A DNA stretch of 64,000 bases from Candidatus Desulfosporosinus nitrosoreducens (GTDB taxonomy: Bacteria; Bacillota; Desulfitobacteriia; Desulfitobacteriales; Desulfitobacteriaceae), in the NCBI RefSeq assembly GCF_030954495.1, contig NZ_JAVHUW010000066.1, positions 1 through 64,000 on the forward strand. Direction: 5' to 3'. The translations under genes and the position numbers were made by a program. Under the pieces are notes generated by a model. That model searched no databases and was not told the DNA's origin. It saw only the letters and a list, made by a program, of their open reading frames with translations. Shown piece by piece: positions 55,773 through 64,000 of the stretch. Numbering within the stretch: position 1 is the first letter of the stretch; every line of letters starts with the position of its first letter.

Positions 55773-56792
55773 GTGTCCGCAAAGAAAAAGAGTGGAGGCT
55801 GGCACGCGGGAATTATTTTTCTCGCCTTAATAGGGACGTTAGGCCTTTTATTATGGTGGTCTTGGGCTTCAGAGCCTTACTCCGCAGCGGGAAATAGCGT
55901 TAAGGTTACTATCACTTCCGGAACAACAACGGATCAACTGGCCGACGAGTTGGAACAGCGTCACGTCATCCGAAGTGCTTGGCTATTTCGCTGGTTAATA
56001 CGATCGCGGCATGGGAATTTTAAGATGTATGCCGGAGACTATGAATTAGCCCCCACTATGACACCTGACGAAATTATTGAACGGTTAATGAGTGGTGCGG
56101 AATTTTCAGATTCGATTCGGGTTACGATTCCGGAGGGATTTTCCACGGAACAGATTATCGCGCTGCTCGTGCAGAAAGGATTGGGAACAAAGGAGGCCTT
56201 TACAAAAGTAGTTGTCGAAGATACCTTTTCCTATTCATTTTTGGCAGGGGCCCCCAAAGGGATTCATCGTTTGGAAGGGTTTCTCTTTCCCGATACTTAC
56301 TTCATTGACGCCAAGGCAAGCCCTCACGCTGTCATTGACATGTTTCTGCAACAATTTGCCAAGAAACTTACCCCTGAGGTGCAAACTCAGCTGGTCGGCA
56401 GAAAACTCACGGTTCTTCAATGGGTAACTTTAGCCTCATTGATTGAAAAAGAGGCGGTGAAGGAATCTGATCGTCCCTTAATTGCCTCTGTGTTAATAAA
56501 TCGTTTGAAAATCAATATGCCTCTTCAGGTTGATGCAACGATTCAGTTTCTGCTGGGTACCCCGAAACCCAAACTATATAATAAGGATCTGCAAATTCCT
56601 TCCCCATATAATACCTATCTCAACCGCGGCTTGCCTCCCGGGCCGATCGCCAACCCGGGAGATGCCTCTTTGCAAGCGGCGTTGAATCCGGCTAATACGG
56701 ATTTTCTCTACTATGTGGCCAAAAAAGACGGCTATCATGCCTTTGCCAAGACATATCAAGAACACTTGAAAAATATAAAATTGTATCAATAG
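55773..56792 (+). CDS. mltG: Endolytic transglycosylase MltG
   Basis: MltG cleaves nascent glycan strands and sets their length. The protein of about 339 residues has one transmembrane helix (AGIIFLALIGTLGLLLWWSW), a LysM-like domain (TITSGTTTDQLADELEQR), and the YceG catalytic motif with the conserved Glu (LASLIEKEAVKESDRPLIASV) followed by INMPLQVDATIQFLLG. GTG 55773 is the best start; longer frames overlap the VanW gene. Confidence 0.93.
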   Translation: MSAKKKSGGWHAGIIFLALIGTLGLLLWWSWASEPYSAAGNSVKVTITSGTTTDQLADELEQRHVIRSAWLFRWLIRSRHGNFKMYAGDYELAPTMTPDEIIERLMSGAEFSDSIRVTIPEGFSTEQIIALLVQKGLGTKEAFTKVVVEDTFSYSFLAGAPKGIHRLEGFLFPDTYFIDAKASPHAVIDMFLQQFAKKLTPEVQTQLVGRKLTVLQWVTLASLIEKEAVKESDRPLIASVLINRLKINMPLQVDATIQFLLGTPKPKLYNKDLQIPSPYNTYLNRGLPPGPIANPGDASLQAALNPANTDFLYYVAKKDGYHAFAKTYQEHLKNIKLYQ

Positions 56793-56803
56793 AGGCAAAT
56801 CTG

Positions 56804-56829
56804 CTGAGGAACCCGGTTGGGTTCCTCAG
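56804..56829. terminator. Bidirectional terminator between mltG and the VWA gene
   Basis: CTGAGGAACCC (56804-56814) pairs perfectly with GGGTTCCTCAG (56819-56829) around GGTT. It directly abuts the end of the leftward VWA gene. T runs are weak on both sides. Confidence 0.75.
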
Positions 56830-58038
56830 TCACTTCCGTACCATTAATTTTTTAATGGCCTGATCAAGCCCTTCAAGGGTTAATTCATACATGGGAAAGA
56901 TGTCGCGTACCCTTTTTATGGTTTGATTGCCATGAACATGTTCCCAGTAGCGTTCAGAAATCGGGTTGAGCCAGACGTTGTGAGGAAACTTCCGAGCTAA
57001 ACGCTGCAGCCAGATAATTCCCGGTTCCGTATTTCCTATATCCCAAAAGATATTGCCGTCGCTCATCAGGAGTTCGCTGGGGGCCATGGCCGCATCTCCG
57101 ATGAAGATGGCCTTGTAATCAGAGTGAAGTGACCGTAAAATATCTTCCGTTTTGACGGCTTTGCGCGGATTGCAGCTTGCGTCCAGGTACAATAGGTCAT
57201 AAATACAGTTGTGGAAATAATAAAACTTAAGATCCTTAAAATGGGACGATTTATGCACAGCCGAAAAGAGTTGGCTGCAGATTCTGGCATAGGGAATCAT
57301 GGAGCCGCCCGCATCCATCAGGACAATTACTTTGACGGTATTCTTGCGCGGCCTGGTCCAGACGAGCTTTAATTGTCCGGCATTCTTACAGGTTTCCTCA
57401 ACGGTGTCTGCCAAATCAAGCTGATCTTTGGCTCCATCGAAACGGGTGCTAAATTGACGCAAACGACGTAAAGCGACCTCAAACTGACGAACTCCCAAGG
57501 TAGCGTCGCGGCGGTAATCCCGGTAGTTTCGCTCGGCGGCTACTTTGACAGCCGATTGCCCGTGAGACTCTCCTCCAATCCGTATTCCTCCGGGGTGAAA
57601 GCCGGAGTGGCCAAAAGGTGATGTCCCTCCGGTTCCGATCCAGGTGTTTCCTCCGTGATGGGGAGCGTCCTGTTTGCGCAATCGTTCTTCCAAAGCAGTT
57701 TTTAAGTGATCCCAATCCGGCAGACCTAATTTTCTCAGGAGTTCATCGCGTTCAGCTTCGGAAAAAAGTTTTGCCGGGAGTGGGTTAGCAAGCCATTGGG
57801 AGACTTGATCCAATAACTGTTCCGGGGTCTCGATTCCTTGAAAGTATTTTTGAAACGCCAGGTCGTACTGGTCAAAGTGGCTTTCGCTTTTTACTAAAAC
57901 AGCCCGTGCCAGGTAGTAAAGGCCTGATAAGCTTGAATCAGCCAAGCCAAGACTAAGGGCCTCCATCAAGGTCAGCCATTCTGTGATAGAAACGGGAACC
58001 CCCTCTTGCCGCAATTGGTAAAAGAAATTGGCATACAT
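56830..58038 (-). CDS. VWA (CoxE-like) domain protein
   Basis: The protein of about 402 residues begins MYANFFYQLRQEGVPVSITEW, as in CoxE-type VWA proteins that work with MoxR ATPases. The von Willebrand A domain (residues ~240 on) has the metal-site loop DAGGSM, in which the first Ser of the usual DxSxS is Gly. Later IFIGDAAMAPSELL supplies the second loop. ATG 58038 gives the family-like N-terminus; GTG 58047 overlapping the upstream TGA is an alternative. The pair probably remodels or activates a client protein that is not encoded nearby. Confidence 0.82.
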   Translation of the reverse strand: MYANFFYQLRQEGVPVSITEWLTLMEALSLGLADSSLSGLYYLARAVLVKSESHFDQYDLAFQKYFQGIETPEQLLDQVSQWLANPLPAKLFSEAERDELLRKLGLPDWDHLKTALEERLRKQDAPHHGGNTWIGTGGTSPFGHSGFHPGGIRIGGESHGQSAVKVAAERNYRDYRRDATLGVRQFEVALRRLRQFSTRFDGAKDQLDLADTVEETCKNAGQLKLVWTRPRKNTVKVIVLMDAGGSMIPYARICSQLFSAVHKSSHFKDLKFYYFHNCIYDLLYLDASCNPRKAVKTEDILRSLHSDYKAIFIGDAAMAPSELLMSDGNIFWDIGNTEPGIIWLQRLARKFPHNVWLNPISERYWEHVHGNQTIKRVRDIFPMYELTLEGLDQAIKKLMVRK

Positions 58039-58043
58039 CGTCG

Positions 58044-58907
58044 TCACCAACTGCGCTTAGCAGCGCGAGCCGGATTTTCTATTCCCCGCGTATGCAATTG
58101 TTTTAAGGCCAGGTCAAAGTCCTGATTCTTTTTTAATAACGCTCCCAGGAAAGGTATTTCCTGAGAGATTGTCTCCGGATCGATTCCGCCGATCGTTAAG
58201 GCTTGAACCCAATCCAAGAGCTCGCTGGTGCTCGGCTTTTTCTGGAGACCGGAAATACTGCGCAGCCAATAGAAGGATTTTAAGGCTTCAGCCAGAAGTT
58301 GTTTTTCCAATTCGGGAAAATGAACGTGTACGATCTCCTCCATCATCTCTTTGTCAGGAAAATCGATATAATGAAAAATGCAGCGCCGCAAAAAGGCGTC
58401 GGGGAGTTCCTTCTCCGCATTGCTTGTGATAATTACAATCGGTCTGCAGCTTGCTGCAATGGTTTCGCCGGTCTCCGGTATGTAAAAATTCATCATATCC
58501 AATTCCCAGAGTAAGTCGTTGGGGAACTCCAAATCCGCTTTGTCAATTTCGTCAATTAACAGTACAATCTGTTCCTTGGATGCGAAGGCTTCTCCCAGTT
58601 TACCCAGCTTAATATACCGTTTAATATCGGAGACGTTTTGCTCGCCAAATTGGCTGTCGTAAAGACGCTGGACTGTGTCATAGACATAAAGGCCGTCCTG
58701 GGCTTTGGTGGTAGATTTAATGTTCCAGATAATCAAGCGGAGACCAAGGGAACGGGCAATGCTTTCGGCCAAGACAGTTTTGCCTGTACCCGGTTCTCCT
58801 TTTATTAAGAGCGGCCTTCTTAAAGCAACGGAAATATTAACACTGTTGCGAAGATCGTTGGAAACTATATAGTCATCGGTACCCTGAAAAATCAGATGAT
58901 CGGACAT
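58044..58907 (-). CDS. MoxR-family AAA+ ATPase
   Basis: The 287-residue ATPase has Walker A KGEPGTGKTVLAESIA, Walker B IVLLIDEIDKAD and sensor motif VIITSNAEKELPDAFLRRC. MoxR proteins act as chaperones with VWA partners to insert cofactors or assemble complexes. AGGAGGA precedes the ATG. It is cotranscribed with the VWA gene and the pair interrupts the mltG-U32 gene order on the opposite strand. Confidence 0.9.
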   Translation of the reverse strand: MSDHLIFQGTDDYIVSNDLRNSVNISVALRRPLLIKGEPGTGKTVLAESIARSLGLRLIIWNIKSTTKAQDGLYVYDTVQRLYDSQFGEQNVSDIKRYIKLGKLGEAFASKEQIVLLIDEIDKADLEFPNDLLWELDMMNFYIPETGETIAASCRPIVIITSNAEKELPDAFLRRCIFHYIDFPDKEMMEEIVHVHFPELEKQLLAEALKSFYWLRSISGLQKKPSTSELLDWVQALTIGGIDPETISQEIPFLGALLKKNQDFDLALKQLHTRGIENPARAAKRSW

Positions 58908-59159
58908 ATGAAAATCCTCCTCCCTCTCTCAGTAAATTTTACCTGATATCTCTGTTATATCCAATAGCTTGAGGCAATAATATGACTGATTTCTGATAAG
59001 AGATTTTTTGCCGAAAGATTTGTTAAAGGATAGTTAGAAAATATCTCCGATCCTCATTTGAGGGGACAAACCATTTGAATTAGGGTATAGTATTTCATGT
59101 AAACCGGTTGAATTAATTGCTTATAATTGTGTACAGATTAAAAAGTTAGGGGAATCTAA

Positions 59160-60416
59160 ATGAGAAAACCAGAATTACTGGCTCCCGCGGGAGATTGGGA
59201 AAAGCTAACATATGCTCTGGCTTACGGAGCGGATGCGGTTTATATGGGCGGTCAGGCCTTTGGTCTGCGGGCTTATGCGGGAAATTTCAGCTGTGAAGAA
59301 ATGAAAAGGGCGGTTCATTGGACTCATAAGTGGGGGAAGAAGATATATATTACGGTTAATATTTTTGCGCATGAAACTGACTTTGGAGAACTTCCCACTT
59401 ATTTGCAATTGTTGGAGGCGTTGGAAGTGGATGGGGCTATTGTTTCAGATCCGGGTGTTATTGCTTTAGCCCGGGAAGCAGCTCCGCGGTTACCTTTGCA
59501 TTTAAGTACCCAGGCTAACAGTACGAATTCTTATGCGGTACGCTTTTGGTTAAAACAGGGGATTGAGAGGGTTGTTCTGGCCCGGGAGCTTTCCCTTGCT
59601 GAGCTGCAGATAATGCGGTCGAAGACGGAAGGCGGGTTGGAGATTTTTATCCACGGCGCGATGTGCATGTCTTATTCAGGCCGGTGCTTATTAAGCAACT
59701 ACTTGACTGGCCGAGATGCCAATCGCGGGGAATGTACTCAGCCTTGTCGCTGGGGGTATGCCCTGGTTGAGGAGAAGCGGCCGGGAGAAGTTTTTCCTAT
59801 AGAGGAAGACGAGAGAGGGACGTATATTTTTAACTCACATGACCTATGTTTGCTGCCTCATTTGCCGCTGTTAAAACCCCTTAATCTGGACAGTTATAAA
59901 ATAGAAGGCCGTATGAAAAGCGTTCATTATGTTGCCAGTACAGTCAAAGTCTATCGAGAGGCAATCGATACCCTCTGGGATGAAGGAGAAAAAGCTTTTC
60001 AAGTGAAGCTTCCCCAATGGTTGGAGGAAATGGATAAAGTCAGTCACAGGGATTATTCGACAGGTTTCTTATTCGGCAAACCGGGAGCTGAATCACATAA
60101 CCTGGAGACCTCCCACTATGTTCGGGAGTATGATTTTGTGGGAGTAGGATTGAGTGAGGAGAAAGCGGAAACACTGCCGGTGCTTGGGGAAGGAAACACA
60201 GCCTGGGTTGAACAGCGGAATAACTTTAAGTCCGGAGATGTTTTGGAAATTTTGACGCCTGAGGGGGCAGCTTGGTCTTTCACGGTGCAAGAGATGTGGG
60301 ATGTGGACGGGAATCCCCTGGAGGTAGCTCGTCATGCCCAACAAAGGATTAAGATGGCAGTGCCGAGGAATATTTCTCCATACAGTATCTTGCGGCGGGC
60401 AAAAGATAAGAAGTAG
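59160..60416 (+). CDS. U32 peptidase-family protein (TrhP-like tRNA hydroxylation)
   Basis: The 418-residue protein has the U32 signature HGAMCMSYSGRCLLSNYLTG...DANRGECTQPCRWGY with Cys169, Cys176, Cys192 and Cys196, and N-terminal KPELLAPAGDWEKL. Members such as TrhP hydroxylate U34 of tRNAs using prephenate; the older peptidase label comes from collagenase-like relatives. AGGGGAA precedes the ATG. In Bacillus subtilis related genes (yrrN, yrrO) also lie just after mltG. Confidence 0.88.
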   Translation: MRKPELLAPAGDWEKLTYALAYGADAVYMGGQAFGLRAYAGNFSCEEMKRAVHWTHKWGKKIYITVNIFAHETDFGELPTYLQLLEALEVDGAIVSDPGVIALAREAAPRLPLHLSTQANSTNSYAVRFWLKQGIERVVLARELSLAELQIMRSKTEGGLEIFIHGAMCMSYSGRCLLSNYLTGRDANRGECTQPCRWGYALVEEKRPGEVFPIEEDERGTYIFNSHDLCLLPHLPLLKPLNLDSYKIEGRMKSVHYVASTVKVYREAIDTLWDEGEKAFQVKLPQWLEEMDKVSHRDYSTGFLFGKPGAESHNLETSHYVREYDFVGVGLSEEKAETLPVLGEGNTAWVEQRNNFKSGDVLEILTPEGAAWSFTVQEMWDVDGNPLEVARHAQQRIKMAVPRNISPYSILRRAKDKK

Positions 60417-60425
60417 GTGAGCGTG

Positions 60426-60692
60426 ATGAGCGAATGGAGCAGAGGTATGGGTATGAAAGCGTCAGGTCATGCGGGTTCTCCATTTACGGATGCCGACGTT
60501 ATTATTAAAGCTCGCTTAGAGCGAGCGGAGATGCAAATGCTAGACAAACTTGTTGAGGGGTTAGGTCATTTGGGTGTTGTGACGACTACAAATAAAGCCT
60601 TAGGAGAAGTAATGATTCAATCGACGCAACAATGCTGGCCGGATTTAAAAAAAGCTATCGAAAATATGCCGTTTAAAATTGAGTTTATTTGA
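60426..60692 (+). CDS. DUF4911-like small protein, copy 1
   Basis: The protein of about 88 residues has a core of ~65 residues (DVIIKARLERAEMQMLDKLV, EGLGHLGVVTTTNKALGEV, then CWPDLKKAIENMPFKIEF) that appears to be a DUF4911 domain of unknown function. ATG 60426 follows AGGTG; a GTG at 60417, immediately after the U32 stop, is also possible. A second closely related gene follows 47 bases later. Placement after the U32 gene suggests a shared transcript. Confidence 0.6.
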   Translation: MSEWSRGMGMKASGHAGSPFTDADVIIKARLERAEMQMLDKLVEGLGHLGVVTTTNKALGEVMIQSTQQCWPDLKKAIENMPFKIEFI

Positions 60693-60739
60693 GCGGTAAT
60701 TTGAACTTTGTTTAAAGGTGAATTAATTAAGGGGGTAAA

Positions 60740-60979
60740 GTGCAGGTGGAATCTTTGCTGGGCTTGAGATATGAAAATGCTGATTTGATTGTCAAAGCAC
60801 GCGTAGATCGGACAGAAATCCAAATGTTGTGCAAATTGGTTGAGGGGTTAGGCCATTTAGGAATTGTCACAACCACGAATAAGGAGTTGGGAGAAGTGAT
60901 GATTCAAACGACGAAAGATTGTTGGCTGGAATTGAAAATAGCCATAGAAAATATGCCGCTGGAGGTTGAATGGTTTTAG
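60740..60979 (+). CDS. DUF4911-like small protein, copy 2
   Basis: The 79-residue protein repeats the core of the preceding gene (DLIVKARVDRTEIQMLCKLV, EGLGHLGIVTTTNKELGEV, CWLELKIAIENMPLEVEW); more than half of aligned positions are identical. The N-terminus differs. GTG 60740 lies after GGGGGT. It arose by tandem duplication. Function unknown. Confidence 0.6.
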   Translation: MQVESLLGLRYENADLIVKARVDRTEIQMLCKLVEGLGHLGIVTTTNKELGEVMIQTTKDCWLELKIAIENMPLEVEWF

Positions 60980-61120
60980 CGCCCTGTAAATTTCCAGCAA
61001 ATCTTATTGACTGAAATTATAATTATAGGTTACTATTAATACGATTGCAGAATAGTCAATAGGCCTAAAGTCCTGCTATTTTGGGTCAAATGAAAAAATG
61101 GGCGAGCTTGATGAGGGGGC

Positions 61121-62725
61121 ATGACGGAAATATCCCAAGATTTAGAAGCCAAACGAGCAAAGGGAACGCTAGCTTGGCTGATCGGAACTGGCGTGTTTGT
61201 TTTGGAGTGCGCCGCAGGTTATTACTATAATGTTTATGTCGGGTATTATCATAGCGATGGAATCAGCCGAGTTGCCAATGCGTTTTACGTCTTATACAGC
61301 CGAAACCCTCACTTGGGGGCTATCGGATTTGTGTGGAACCCTCTTCCGAGTATGGTGGATTTGATATTTTTACTGCTCTATCCCTTGATTCCGGCGCTGG
61401 CTACAAAGGGAATTGCGGGGCTACTGATGAGCGCATTGTTCGCATCTTTGACAGTAAGTGTGTTAGTCCGGGCTTTTATTAACCGGGGACTTTCACCTTG
61501 GTATGGTGTTTGCCTGACATTGCTGTTCGCCCTTAATCCCATGATCTTCCTGACAGGATTTAATGGTCTCAGTGATGCGCCATTTATTTTTTTTATAATC
61601 CTAAGTATCGTAGCTTTTTTGAATTGGGTTGACGCCCATGAATTAGGGGATTTAGCGGTATCAAGTTTTGCTGTCGCCACCGCCTTCTGGTGCCGCTATG
61701 AAGCTGTACCCTTTGGATTTAGTATTATTGTCAGTTGTGTTATTGTTACAATGTTTATAAATAAGGTTCCCAAACCTCACAGTGAGGGGCGCTTTCACTA
61801 TAACTGGTCGAGAGCGGAAGGAACGCTGGCGGTAATAGTTACGCCACTTTTGTATTCCATTATTTTGTGGATTTTGCTGAACGCCATCATCATGCATAAC
61901 CCCCTGAATTTCTTAAACGGGGACTATACCAATACAGCTCAGATTCAAGGACATTTAAATGATTCCATATATGCCGTTATGCTTAACAATCCCCTAAAGG
62001 CTAGCATGTTTGCCTTTACAAAAGTCTTGATATTCTCAATCCCTCTCCTAGCGATCCTAATTTTGCGTTTGCTTAATCGCCGTATCTTGCGCTGGGATAC
62101 TTTAATCTTAATTGGGATGATTGTTTCTATTCCCGTACTGCAAATCATAATGTTAATGAAAGGTACTTCCCTTGGCTGGTTAAGGTATTTTCTGTATGTT
62201 TTGCCGGTATCCTTTGCCTGGCTGCCCTACGAATTAAGCAAAATAAAAAACAAGTGGCAGATGGTCATTCCTCTGATAGCGATGTTATTAAATTTAGGTG
62301 TACTTTCTTACGTCATTACCCAACCATTAATCGCGCCGGATGAGAATACGTTTTTACAGAACTCATTTGGTCAGCATAATCAAACGTATTATGATCAAAA
62401 ACAAGATATTGAAATAGCGGAGTATTTAGATCAAAACTATCCTTCCAGCAACATTCTGGTTGATTCGTTTTCCGCATATTTAATCATTTTAGAAAGTAAA
62501 TTTCCCAAGCGTTTTTATATAACCAGTGATTACTTTTTTAAAAACGCAGTTTCTCATCCTCAGGAATATAACATTAACTATCTGCTGGTTCCCAAGCCCG
62601 GCTCGGCGTCAGTCCTTAGCGCTATTAATGATGCGTATCCTAATCTATATTACAATGGATCTGATTGGGCGGAGCTGGTTAAAGAATTTGGGACAAGATG
62701 GCGGTTATATAAGGTTATTAAGTAA
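61121..62725 (+). CDS. Polytopic membrane protein, GT-C glycosyltransferase-like, copy 1
   Basis: The 534-residue protein has about ten to twelve transmembrane helices. After the first helix comes a loop with an acidic residue (GYYHSDGISRVANAFYVLYS) followed by PHLGAIGFVWNPLPSMVDL; a catalytic Asp or Glu in the first outer loop is typical of GT-C lipid-linked sugar transferases such as ArnT or PMT. A soluble C-terminal part follows the last helix. The identification is by topology and loop pattern only. GAGGGGGC precedes the ATG. A paralogue starts 52 bases downstream. Confidence 0.55.
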   Translation: MTEISQDLEAKRAKGTLAWLIGTGVFVLECAAGYYYNVYVGYYHSDGISRVANAFYVLYSRNPHLGAIGFVWNPLPSMVDLIFLLLYPLIPALATKGIAGLLMSALFASLTVSVLVRAFINRGLSPWYGVCLTLLFALNPMIFLTGFNGLSDAPFIFFIILSIVAFLNWVDAHELGDLAVSSFAVATAFWCRYEAVPFGFSIIVSCVIVTMFINKVPKPHSEGRFHYNWSRAEGTLAVIVTPLLYSIILWILLNAIIMHNPLNFLNGDYTNTAQIQGHLNDSIYAVMLNNPLKASMFAFTKVLIFSIPLLAILILRLLNRRILRWDTLILIGMIVSIPVLQIIMLMKGTSLGWLRYFLYVLPVSFAWLPYELSKIKNKWQMVIPLIAMLLNLGVLSYVITQPLIAPDENTFLQNSFGQHNQTYYDQKQDIEIAEYLDQNYPSSNILVDSFSAYLIILESKFPKRFYITSDYFFKNAVSHPQEYNINYLLVPKPGSASVLSAINDAYPNLYYNGSDWAELVKEFGTRWRLYKVIK

Positions 62726-62777
62726 TATCAACGTCCTAAGTACCTCCAAATGAAAATTTCAACAGGGGTAAGAAGGT

Positions 62778-64000
62778 ATGGCTAAAACGATTGGAGATTT
62801 AAGTTCCCGGCGACCGGGCAAGATGCTGATATGGCTGACAGGAATTACCGTGTTCGTACTGGAGTGTGCGGCAGGTTATTATTACAACATCTATGTTGGA
62901 TATTATCACGGTGATGGCATTAGTCGAGTCGCAAATGCATTTTACGTCTTGTACAGCCGGGAACCCCATCTTGGGGCCATTGGGTTTGTATGGAATCCCC
63001 TGCCAAGCATGGTGGATTTGGTATTTTTGCTGTTCTATCGCTGGATACCGGCGATGGCGACCAAGGGAATTGCGGGTCTGCTCATGAGTGCGATATTTGC
63101 TTCTTTAACCGCGGCCGTTTTAACCCGGGCTTTTATTCAACGCAATCTTCCGTATTGGTGTGCCGTTCTTTTTCCCCTTTTATTTTCTCTAAATCCTATG
63201 ATTTTTTTATTTGGCTTTAACGGTTTGAGTGATGCTCCGTTCATATTTTTCATAATAATGAGTATTATAGGTTTTTTAAATTGGCTGGATGGAAAGCAGC
63301 TAGGTGACTTGGTGGCAGCGGGCTTTGCTTTGGCTTTAGCTTTTTGGTGCAGGTACGAGGCGGTACCCTTTGGTTTCAGTATGTTTCTTGGCTGTGTCAT
63401 TGCCACAATGTGGTTTCAAAGAGACATCATCCACCCGGATGAAGGCCATTTTCACTATAAATGGTCGCGAACAGAAGGAATGCTGTCGGTAATAGTGCCA
63501 CCTCTCCTTTATTCCGTGATTGTATGGATTTTGTTAAACTGGATCATTATGAACAATCCGTTGTATTTTTTAAACGGAGAATACTCCAATACTACTCAAG
63601 TTCAATCTCAGTTAAGCAATACTATATATTGGGGAATGATTCACAGCCCAATAAAGGCGTCTCTCTTCGCTTTTAAGAAAGTCCTAGTATTTTCCGGGGT
63701 CTTGATATCCATTCTAATCCTCAGGCTGTTTAACCGCCGCCTTGTTCAATGGGACACCCTAATTTTGCTTGGCATGTTTTTCTCCATCCCAATGCTGCAA
63801 ATTATTATGTTGACGTCAGGCACAACCATGGCGTGGCTGAGATATTTTATGTATGTTCTGCCTATATCGGTGGCCTGGCTGCCCTATGAGTTGAGCAAGC
63901 TTAAACGTAAATGGCAGATTGTTATTCCTTTAATTGCAATGTTAGTCAGTTTTGGTTTGCTTTCCTATGCTATTACCCAGCCTTTAATTGCCCCTGATGA
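62778..64000 (+). CDS. Polytopic membrane protein, GT-C glycosyltransferase-like, copy 2 (partial)
   Basis: The frame stays open from ATG 62778 to the window end (407 codons) and runs in register with copy 1 almost throughout: FVLECAAGYYYNIYVGYYHG, DGISRVANAFYVLYSREPHL, GFNGLSDAPFIFFIIMSII, WCRYEAVPFGFS and LPYELSKLK recur with few changes. By comparison, about 125 C-terminal residues lie beyond the window. AGAAGG and GGGG lie upstream of the start. The two genes are a tandem duplication. Confidence 0.6.
   Translation, partial: MAKTIGDLSSRRPGKMLIWLTGITVFVLECAAGYYYNIYVGYYHGDGISRVANAFYVLYSREPHLGAIGFVWNPLPSMVDLVFLLFYRWIPAMATKGIAGLLMSAIFASLTAAVLTRAFIQRNLPYWCAVLFPLLFSLNPMIFLFGFNGLSDAPFIFFIIMSIIGFLNWLDGKQLGDLVAAGFALALAFWCRYEAVPFGFSMFLGCVIATMWFQRDIIHPDEGHFHYKWSRTEGMLSVIVPPLLYSVIVWILLNWIIMNNPLYFLNGEYSNTTQVQSQLSNTIYWGMIHSPIKASLFAFKKVLVFSGVLISILILRLFNRRLVQWDTLILLGMFFSIPMLQIIMLTSGTTMAWLRYFMYVLPISVAWLPYELSKLKRKWQIVIPLIAMLVSFGLLSYAITQPLIAPD

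Overview
The window looks like a chromosomal segment of an anaerobic, endospore-forming, low-to-moderate GC Firmicute. A Desulfosporosinus/Desulfitobacterium-type member of the Peptococcaceae fits best. The reasons are purine-rich AGGAGG-type ribosome binding sites with many TTG/GTG starts, sporulation genes (alpha/beta SASP, BofC-like, SpoIID, YjcZ-like mini-proteins), T-box leaders, a Tat-exported membrane-bound [NiFe] hydrogenase, and housekeeping gene order that matches the Bacillus subtilis yebC-bofC-ruvAB-queA-tgt-yajC and rarA-Rrf2-nifS-mnmA...alaS-yrzL-yrrK-yrzB-mltG-U32 blocks. The genus is an inference; no 16S rRNA is present.

Layout. 1-430: the end of an rRNA operon (5S rRNA and terminator), followed directly by the fragmentary 3' end of a cell-wall-binding-repeat gene. 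900-4400: a soluble sugar-diacid/chemoreceptor-like protein, a LarA-family nickel enzyme, a nitroreductase and a small acid-soluble spore protein. 4500-14900: a nickel-hydrogenase region with hypA-hypB, then leftward small subunit, large subunit, cytochrome b and maturation protease, then divergent hypF-C-D-E and a DUF3842 gene. 15000-26750: cysK, yebC, bofC-ruvCAB-spoIID-queA-tgt, yajC, an HD hydrolase and secDF. 27000-30000: a polysaccharide deacetylase lipoprotein, an array of four tiny YjcZ-like proteins, a divergent Trp/Gly-rich 30-residue protein and an unknown membrane protein. 29880-31140: a putative NiCo riboswitch with a cation diffusion facilitator. 31280-41100: recJ-apt-rel-dtd-glyoxalase-like hydrolase and T-box-hisS-aspS. 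41180-47700: csoR-trx, rarA (leftward), and iscR-nifS-nifU-mnmA-PRC protein-zinc mini-protein. 47870-56800: AI-2E-type permease, alaS, ireB, aldo/keto reductase, ruvX, yrzB, a VanW lipoprotein and mltG. 56830-58910: a leftward MoxR ATPase/VWA pair. 59160-64000: a U32 protease-family tRNA hydroxylation protein, a tandem pair of DUF4911-like genes, and a tandem pair of large polytopic membrane proteins, the second cut by the window end.

How it works together. A nickel theme recurs. LarA carries the Ni-pincer lysine and histidines, HypA/HypB insert nickel into the hydrogenase, HypC/D/E/F build the Fe(CN)2CO centre, a dedicated protease removes the large-subunit tail, and the exporter at 30173 sits behind what looks like a Ni/Co-sensing riboswitch. 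Fe-S biogenesis (iscR-nifS-nifU) is coupled to tRNA thiolation (mnmA). Translation genes hisS-aspS and alaS have tRNA-sensing leaders.

The least explained part is the mini-protein island at 28066-29275. Five proteins of 29-50 residues sit behind two divergent promoter-like sequences with the same sigma-K-like architecture (AC, 17 bases, CATANNNTA). Other points worth attention are a hisS leader that appears to read tRNA-Asp, a strikingly short alaS T-box, and a possible ATA start codon in ruvB.
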